The notes beneath the pieces were generated by a model that worked only from the letters and a program-made list of their open reading frames with translations, was not told the DNA's origin and searched no databases. The translations under genes were made by a program, and so were the position numbers. From NCBI RefSeq assembly GCF_963259705.1, contig NC_081844.1, forward strand, positions 29,900,294 to 29,964,293: 64,000 bases of DNA, read 5' to 3'. This document shows, in pieces, positions 57,025-64,000 of this stretch. The number at the start of each line of letters is the position of its first letter. Position 1 is the stretch's first letter. This stretch comes from Myotis daubentonii (lineage: Eukaryota > Chordata > Mammalia > Chiroptera > Vespertilionidae).

Positions 57025-57135
57025 AAAGTGCCCAGGATGCCAAATTTAAGGAGGGTTTCACCTCCAAGTGCTGACCCTGCTCAGGCTCAACCTTGAACAT
57101 GAGCACCTCCTTAAATTTGGTGCCCTGGGTGCCTT
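57025..57135. repeat. Imperfect inverted repeat (hairpin-capable)
   Basis: Arms of about 31 bases at 57025-57055 and 57104-57135 share GCCAAATTTAAGGAGG and its complement CCTCCTTAAATTTGG, with a 48-base loop. The identity is high but not complete outside this core. Confidence 0.8.
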
Positions 57136-58838
57136 GTTGGCCCCACCCAGTCCTGGCCCAGTATGGAGACTTATATGCCTCTGGCCTAATCAGATTTTTA
57201 TACAGCATGCACATGTAATATTACCTACATAACTTTAAAATGCTTAATTAACAAAATAAAGATGGACAAACAGATTTAAAGTGTCCCATTTCCCTAAGCC
57301 AGCCTCCCTCTCTCCCAGGGTGAGCCCACTGTTTCCCCTTCTTCCTCCCTGGCCCTTGGGGATGGTCGCTTTCTACAGGCATAATTCTAGGATTTATGTT
57401 CCTGCCTCAAAATTCCCGTCGTGCTGCTTCCTTCTTTTAAAATACTCCCCAATTTCTTTAAAGATCCAAAGGGGTTACTCATGCAACATCTAAATGTTTA
57501 TTGTCTCCACTTATGGTCATGTAAGTATGCTGTATTTTAGGATGGAGGGTTAGCTACTGCAGGTTTCTGTCCTTGTCCCAACTTTTCTCTGGTCTTTCCA
57601 AGGAACATCCCTGCCCCTTCCCAGGAGGCATGGTCTAGAAATTGAATTAGGGAAGACCCAGCCTGGATTAGCAGGTATTTCATCAATAGTTGTCATTGCT
57701 GGCCCTTTGTAGGGGCTACCTCTGTGGCAGGTCCTTTTAACAAGGTTATTATGGGATGGCCATTGGGGTAGATGCTAATAAACTTAAGAAGTAACCAACA
57801 CCCTCCATTAGGAGGCATTAATTTAGTCCTTAATCAGGTAAAATCTTGGTAGAATTATACATGAAAGGGTTTTAAAATTTTTCTTTCACAATTTTTAAAT
57901 AATTGGCTAATTTGAATATACTTGGGAGCTTTAAAACTAGTCTGCTATCTGCTATTATGTTGGGTCCTTAGAGACACTGTATCTTTTATCACAAGTATTA
58001 TACATTTTCTGTCCTCCATCTGAATGAGTCTTTAAAGCAGGCCTTCTGTTAACAATTCATATAGCAGAAGCAACTGATATTAAATGACCAATAAAAAGGA
58101 GTACGTGCTGCATTGCACCAAGTTAAAAGTAAAGATTAAGCGCCCGATAAATCAAGAAACAGATGCATAAGCATATGCATAATTCTAAAATGTGAAGGAG
58201 ATTACCAGAAGTTCAAAAAAAGAGATATGATTTTAGAAAATGCTGCCAGGGCTAGGGTTAGGGATGGGGCACCCCTGCGGCCTCCGTGGTTCTCTGGTGC
58301 TATTGGACACATGGCCTGTGCATGTAGCACTGATGAAATTTTTAAAATGAACTCCAGTCAAATATAAAATTAGTTTTCATTTTAAGCATATATAAAGGTT
58401 AGACCCTAACTTCTCCAGCCACTGAGTGGACTGTTAAAGGCCCTTGGGCCAGATGCTCCTTTTCAGGGATGCTGCAAGAGTCTCCCATGCAGGGCCAGGC
58501 GGTGGCGCCATAGCGCCCTCTGCTGGACATGCGTGTGCTCTGCGCCGTCAGTCCTGACTCCAGGGCATCAAAGTGTCTGGCATCTGTCCTTCTGGGGCTT
58601 GACGGTGTTTTCCTGACCTTTATCGTCTTCAGATAATTAAGTGGTATTTTAAAACACAGTGAACATCTTGGGACACTCACAGTACATTAAATTAATTTCC
58701 TGTATCTGGACTTTTCTAAATCCTATTTAATAGCTATGGGTTTTTGAAGATGATCTTATACAGCAAATCTTAACCTATATTCTTTTCTTTCCCTCTGTAC
58801 TCATAATACCATGATTTTTAGCAGTCAGCCTTAAATAT
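57136..58838. other. Intron sequence, nothing recognised
   Basis: About 1.7 kb. The patch 58240-58380 ('ctggtgctattggacacatg') resembles the repeat at 46740 weakly. No exon seen. Confidence 0.45.
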
Positions 58839-59636
58839 GACCAGTGAACCTGTGGGTGTCCCCAGGACCCCTTAAGGGGGTCCACAAGGTCAAAACTTTT
58901 CATAATAATACTAAGCCAATAATACTAGTTACTATTTTCGCTGTGTCATCATTTGCAGTGATTGTGCAAAATCAACACCCTTGAAACAGATGAGCACAAA
59001 TAAAGGCAGAGGCCTCTTCTAGACGACACTGATCTTTTACCATTATGCTTTCAGTAAAAAAGAAAAAGATAAAATACCAGATACCAGTTTTACTTAGGAA
59101 TGTCCTTGATGAAGTAGTAAAAATTACGAATTGTATTAAATCTCGATCCTTGATTACATGTCTTTTTAATATTCTATGTGACAAACAGCTCTTCTGCTGT
59201 CTGCCAAAGTATGATGGCCATCTCAAGGAAAAGCTCCTGTGCAATGAGTTGAGTGGAACTAGCCACTTTTTTTGAAATGTCATTTTTTTCCTGAAAGAAT
59301 AACAGACACATTGTGATCATTCAGACTCAGAGATGTGGCAGACATTTTCTCAAAAATAAATGGTGTGAACCTGATGTATCCACAAAAACAACTGACAGAT
59401 TTTATTGCCAGTACTTTTTAAAATAAAAAGCAAAGAGAATTTTGGAAAACTGGTATCTTTTCCAATGAGGTTGGTAGTGATATTAACAAACGTGATTTTT
59501 CAATATTATGTAATGAAATGTGTCAACATTTGGAAGATCTGCAACTCATTGAATGAATATTTTCCAAGTGACCAGTGCATGATGTTAAAACTATGCATGT
59601 GAGTAAAAGATTCATTCAAATTGCAAGAGAGACTAA
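58839..59636 (+). repeat. hAT-type transposase remnant
   Basis: Broken sense-strand traces of a transposase-like coding region: 'aaggaatgtccttgatgaagtag'-type block near 59090, 'gtattaaatctcgatccttg', 'gaaatgtgtcaacatttgga' and 'gaccagtgcatgatgtta'. These match a widespread hAT-like mammalian repeat. Frames (59045-59275, 59405-59602) are short and interrupted by stops, so it is dead. Confidence 0.6.
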
Positions 59637-59639
59637 TGG

Positions 59640-61905
59640 ATTTTTTTATATCTTTTTATTGAGGTAAAATTCACATAACATAACATTCACCATTTTAACC
59701 ATTTAAAAGTGTACAATTCAGTGACATTTAGTACATTCACAATGTTGTGCAACCATTCCCCTATCTAGTTCCAGAACATTTTCACCTCCCCAAAAGGAAA
59801 CCCTGTGCCAGTCAGCAGTTACTCCCCATCCCCTTGGAACCAGTCTGCTCTCTGTCTGTGTGGATTTGCCTCTTCTGGACATTTCACATCAATGAATCAT
59901 ACAGTGTGTGACCTTTTGTGTGAGATGTTTTCAGAGTCCATCCACATTGTAGTCTGTGTCATTGTTTCACTCCTTTTCATAGCTGAGTAATACTCCATAG
60001 TATGTATGGTGCACACTGTGTTTCTCTATTAATCTGTGATTGATATTTGGGTTTTTCCACTTTTTGCCATTATGAATAATGCTGCTATGAACATTTGTGT
60101 ACAAGTTTTTGTTTAAACACCTGTTTTCAGTTCTTTTGAATACATACCTAAGAGTGGAATTTCTGGGAAATATGGGTTAACTGGGTTTATGTTTAACTTT
60201 CTGAGGCACTACCATACTGTTTTCCACAGCAGCTGCTGTGACATCATATGACATTCCACCTGCAATGTATAAGGGTTCCAATTTCTACACGTTTTCCCCC
60301 AACACTTCATTATCCTGTGGTTTTTTTTTTAGCCATATTGGTGGATATGAAGTGGTATCTCATTGTGATTTTAGTCTTGTATTTCCCTAATGATTAATGC
60401 CGTTGAGGATCTTTTCATGTGCTTATTGGAGACATGTCCATTCAAGCCTTTTGCCATTTTTAATTGGATTGTTATTTTGTTGGTGAGTTATGAGAGTTCT
60501 TTAATATTCTAAATATAAGACCCTTATCAGATATATGATTTACTAGTGTGGGTTGTCCTGTCACTCTCTTATTAGTGTCATTTGGTGCACAAAACTTTTA
60601 AAAAATATTTATTTTTATTGATTTCAGAGAGGAAGGAAGAGGGAGGGAGATAGAAACATCAATGATGAGAGAGAATCATTAATCTGCTGCCTCCTGCAGC
60701 CCCCCCCCCCCCCAAACTGGGGATTGAGCCTGCAACCCAGGCATATGCCCTGACTGGTAATCAATCCATAACCTCCTGGTTCATAGGTCGATGCTCAACC
60801 ACATGCCAGCTTGGCGGTGCACAAAAGTTTTTAGTTTTTATGAACTCCAGTTTATCTTTAAAATTATTTTTTAAATGTTTGTGCTTTTGATGTCATCTAA
60901 GAATCCATTGCCAAATCCAAGGTCATGAAAATAACCTTGTTTTACATGATTACCTGATGTTTTCCTCTAGGAGTTTTGTAGTTTTAGCTCTTTCATTTAG
61001 TTCTTTGATCCATTTTGAGTTGACTTTTGTATATGATGTAAAGGTCTAGCTTCATTCTTTTGCATGTGGCCGTGCAGTTATCCCAGTGCCATTTTTTGAA
61101 AATTTTATTCTTTTACCATTGAATGGTCTTGACATCCTTGTCAAAAATCAATTGACCATAGATGTATGGGATTATTTCTAGACTCTCAATTCTATCCCAT
61201 TGATCTGCATGTCTATTTTTATCCCAGGAATGCACTGTATCGGTTACTGTAACTTCGTGTTAAGTTTTAAATCAGAAGTGTGAGTCTTCCATCTTTGTTC
61301 TTTTTCAAGATTGTGTCGGCTATTGGGAGTCCTTTGCAATGCCATATGAATTTTAGGGTCAATTTGTCTATTTCAGTAAAGCAGTTGGAAGTTTAATAGA
61401 GAATTTTTACAGGGGTTGCATTGATTCCAGAGATCATTTTGGAGAGTATTGCCATATTAACAATATTAAGTCTTTCAATCCATGAACATAAGATATCTTT
61501 CTGTTTATTGTGGTTATCTTTAGTTTCAACAGTGTTTTATAGTTTTCATTGTACAAGTATTTCACCTCCTTGGTTAAATTTATTCCTAGGTATTTTTTCT
61601 CTTTGATACTATTGTAAGTAGGGTTGTTTTCTTAATTTCCTCTTCACAGTGTTCATTACTCAGAAATGTAACTGATTTTTGTATGTTGCTCTTATATGCA
61701 ACTTTTATGAATTAATTTATGAGCGCTAATTGTCTTTAGTGGATCCATTAAGATTTTTTATATTTAAGATCATGGTGTCTGCAAATAGAGATAGTTTCAT
61801 TTCTTCCTCTTCCATTTGGCTGCCTTTTATTGTTACTGTTTTCCAATTTCCCTGGCCGGAACTTCTGGTACAATGTTGAACAGAATTGGCAAGAGTATAC
61901 ATAAA
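59640..61905 (-). repeat. Long antisense L1, split by a Ves SINE
   Basis: Complement of the L1 3' half, ordered from the 3' UTR ('ttttattgaggtaaaattcac') to ORF2 internal parts ('tctttgatccattttgagtt', 'gtctgcaaatagagatagtt'). About 2.3 kb including the SINE; not intact. Confidence 0.9.
60595..60815 (-). repeat. Ves SINE with target duplication and C run
   Basis: Flanked by GGTGCACAAAA at 60584-60594 and 60816-60826; a C run of about 13 lies at 60700-60712. Confidence 0.9.
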
Positions 61906-62070
61906 CAACAGTGGTTGTCCCGTACACTGAAAGGTCGTGGCACTTACCCAGGTTGTGGGTTCCATCCCTAGTTGGGGTGTGTACGGGAGGCAACTGATTG
62001 ATGTTTCTTTTTCTGGCTTTCTCTAAATTCAGTGGAAAATATATCCTCAGGTGAGGATTAAAAAAAAAGA
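61906..62070 (+). repeat. Ves-like SINE, head missing
   Basis: Starts within the element ('gtacactgaaaggtcgtggc') and ends 'aaatatatcctcaggtgagg'. The first part of the tRNA-like head is absent. Confidence 0.75.
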
Positions 62071-63081
62071 AGTGATGAGTGAAACAGTATTCCTCTCGTT
62101 CCTAAACCCAGCCCTGCTGCACTTTCTGGAATACTTGTTCAACCTGCCTTTTTGCAGAAGCATTGCTGAAGTCTTTGCCTTTCCTGGTATTTGAGGACAG
62201 ACAGTGTATACTTTAGGTTCACTGCTTTTCATTGCAGTTCTCTGCCTTTTGTGGTGGGCCACAGCAGAGTTTAAATTTCCATGTACAAGTCAAGGTCAAA
62301 TTCAGCACATACAAACGTGGTAGCCACACACAGTGGGGTGTTTCTTCCTTTGCTTAGACCTGTGGCACCACTTTAGTCCTCACGTCCATGAGATCCTTAG
62401 AACCCAACTAAAAAGTCTCCCTCCCTCAGGAAGGCCTGCCTGATAGCTCCGTTCTCATTGCCGCATATCCCTCTTTACACAGCTCACACACACTTCATAA
62501 ACATTCAGGAGCTTATCTCTGTGACATGTCCAGTGACCCCACGGTCCAATGCCTCTGATTGCAGGGCCTGGGTCTTTGTCCTTGTTGGTATTTTCCCAAA
62601 GCATCCAGGGGAGACACCCTGGATTTGTGACAGTACAGGCTGGCCAGGAAGTCAGTGCTGCCAACTGTCCTTGGGCTCTGTTGGTCATCTGATTCTCCCT
62701 AGCAACAGATGACGTGTGTGGGGAGCAGCAGGTGATTATTCTCTGGCTTTGCTCACATTTGAATGTATGCAGTGACTCAGTGTTCATGGTGTGCCTGTGC
62801 ACATGCAGCCCATGTTCACATCACAACTTCATCCGCTGCGTGCGCTCCTCGGGCTCCTGGGCTCATCTGCATGTAACGAAGTAACACGCCTGGCTGTAGC
62901 TTCAACTCACGACTTAACCCATCTCCCCTGCCTGCATTAAGCCTTATTTTTATTTTGTAGGCGCTTGAATCATTTATTTGGATATTAATAAAAACAAGTC
63001 TTGGCTGATGCTAACCATCTGATTTCCCTTTTTTTTTTTTTCCATTTTGTTTTGTTTTGTTTCTGCACACATTTTCTTTAG
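62071..63081. other. Intron sequence before exon 6, possible L2 at 62400-62620
   Basis: 'ctccctcaggaaggcctgcc' and the following bases are L2-like with low certainty. The last 60 bases form a very T-rich pyrimidine tract for exon 6. Confidence 0.5.
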
Positions 63082-63156
63082 CTTGAAATGGCGATTGAAA
63101 ACCTCCAAAAAAGCGAAGGGATCACATCACACAAAAGCGGTTTACTCAACAGCCAT
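63082..63156 (+). CDS. RFX2: RFX2 coding exon 6 (residues 180-204)
   Basis: Seventy-five bases, exactly twenty-five codons, phase 0 on both sides. It is preceded by a long T-rich pyrimidine tract and the acceptor TTTTCTTTAG, and followed by the strong donor GTAAGT at 63157. The peptide LEMAIENLQKSEGITSHKSG then LLNSH sits immediately before the RFX winged-helix DNA-binding domain, which starts in the next exon (LQWLLDNYE in known RFX proteins) outside this window. Because the exon is symmetric, skipping it would remove 25 residues without a frameshift. An RFX2 isoform 25 residues shorter is known in human from memory; whether it corresponds to this exon is not verified. Confidence 0.95.
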
Positions 63157-64000
63157 GTAAGTGTGTGTCGCCTGGTGGTCTGCCCCACTGTGCACGTACC
63201 TGCATGGGCATTTCAAAAATAAGTGAAGGAAATGACTTGATACCTTTAAAATGTTGAAAGGGAGAGAAAAGCTAGCCTAGAGTTCTGTATGCAGCAAAAG
63301 TATCCTACAATGTAAAGGGGATGGAGGCAAGTTCTTCATTCCTAAAGGTAGATGATCAGAGTACCTACTGATTCAGGGGCATGTTATGGGGATTAGATTA
63401 TTATTTTTTAATATATTTTATTGATTTTTTACAGAGAGGAGGGAGAGGGATAGAGAGTTAGAAACATCGATGAGAGAGAAACATCGTTCAGCTGCCTCCT
63501 GCACACTCCCCACTGGGGACGTGCCCACAACCAAGGTACATGCCCTTGACCGGAATCGAACCTGGGACCCTTCAGTCCGCAGGCCGATGATCTATCCACT
63601 GAGCCAAACCAGTTAGGGCAGGGATTAGATTATCTAATACACATGACATGCTTCCAACAATGCCTGGCAGATCACAAGCGTTATAAATAAAGTTAATACT
63701 AAAATGAGTAACAATAACAAAGTATGACACAGGATAGGGAATGCTATAAAGTTTCTTAGCTAAGTTTCCTATGATCAGTTCTTGGGGCCGGGGGTGTGTG
63801 GGAGGGAGGTAATTTGAGAAAAATGCAAAGCAACACTTTCCTAATAATTTGGGCTTTGTAAAAACTCTTTCTCCTTCACTTGCCTCCTGGGGAAAACCGT
63901 GAGTGTGGGTCCCGTGCCAGGAGGAGGCAAACGTCTTTGTCCCTGGGCAGCCTCATGGGGCAAGATGGCACTGGTGACAATTAAGAGTCTCTATTTCCTG
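63157..64000 (+). other. RFX2: Start of RFX2 intron 6
   Basis: Begins at the GTAAGT donor and runs off the window. It contains one young antisense Ves SINE; the remainder is unrecognised single-copy sequence. Confidence 0.85.
63402..63620 (-). repeat. Ves SINE with target duplication
   Basis: A young minus-oriented copy, flanked by GGGATTAGATTAT at 63389-63401 and 63621-63633. Confidence 0.95.

Larger units (their letters stand above)
51651..63081 (+). other. RFX2: RFX2 intron 5 (11.4 kb)
   Basis: GT-AG intron separating the activation-region exon from the exon before the DNA-binding domain. About half of it is antisense L1 sequence (52.1-55.0 and 59.6-61.9 kb), with an RPL30 processed pseudogene, six Ves copies and a hAT transposase remnant. 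No exon-like segment is seen inside it. Confidence 0.9.

Overview
This is a piece of mammalian nuclear DNA, and the repeats point to a vesper bat (Vespertilionidae). About two dozen tRNA-derived Ves SINEs are scattered on both strands. There are also three HeliBat-type rolling-circle transposons (Helitrons) and several young hAT miniature elements with clean 8-bp target duplications. That mix is known from vesper bats and is not expected in other mammals.

The window carries the 5' part of one gene on the + strand, RFX2, a winged-helix transcription factor of spermatogenesis and ciliogenesis. Five coding exons are visible with good splice sites and matching phases: 45096-45200 (start codon), 47617-47706, 49597-49676, 51389-51650 and 63082-63156. 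Together they encode about 204 residues: the glutamine-, proline- and serine-rich N-terminal activation region up to just before the RFX DNA-binding domain, which lies beyond the right edge. Bases 1-250 look like the downstream edge of a CpG island. Promoter and non-coding exon 1 are probably there or just to the left, which makes intron 1 about 45 kb.

Layout. 0-0.25 kb: CpG-rich promoter edge. 0.25-27 kb: repeat-rich intron 1 with L2, MIR, old and young L1, Ves, a complete half-L1 (HAL1) at 18.6-20.5 kb, a solo LTR near 15 kb, and a 30-bp minisatellite near 24.6-25.3 kb split by a hAT element. 27.7-28.8 kb: almost repeat-free DNA with a cluster of X-box motifs (the RFX binding site) and a TATA element. 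31.8-34.2 kb: a Tigger transposon broken up by a hAT, three Ves SINEs and two head-to-tail Helitrons. 38.1-38.5 kb: two more X-box motifs. 41.37 kb: a possible short 5' exon. 45-51.7 kb: coding exons 2-5. 51.7-63 kb: intron 5, mostly antisense L1, with an RPL30 processed pseudogene and more Ves. 63-64 kb: exon 6 and the start of intron 6.

I see no second intact protein-coding gene, tRNA, rRNA, CRISPR array or operon. Most open frames outside the RFX2 exons fall in repeats or are chance frames in intron sequence. The observation with most biological content is possible autoregulation: RFX-type X-boxes inside the first intron of an RFX gene. Family names were assigned by recognising sequence, without a database search.
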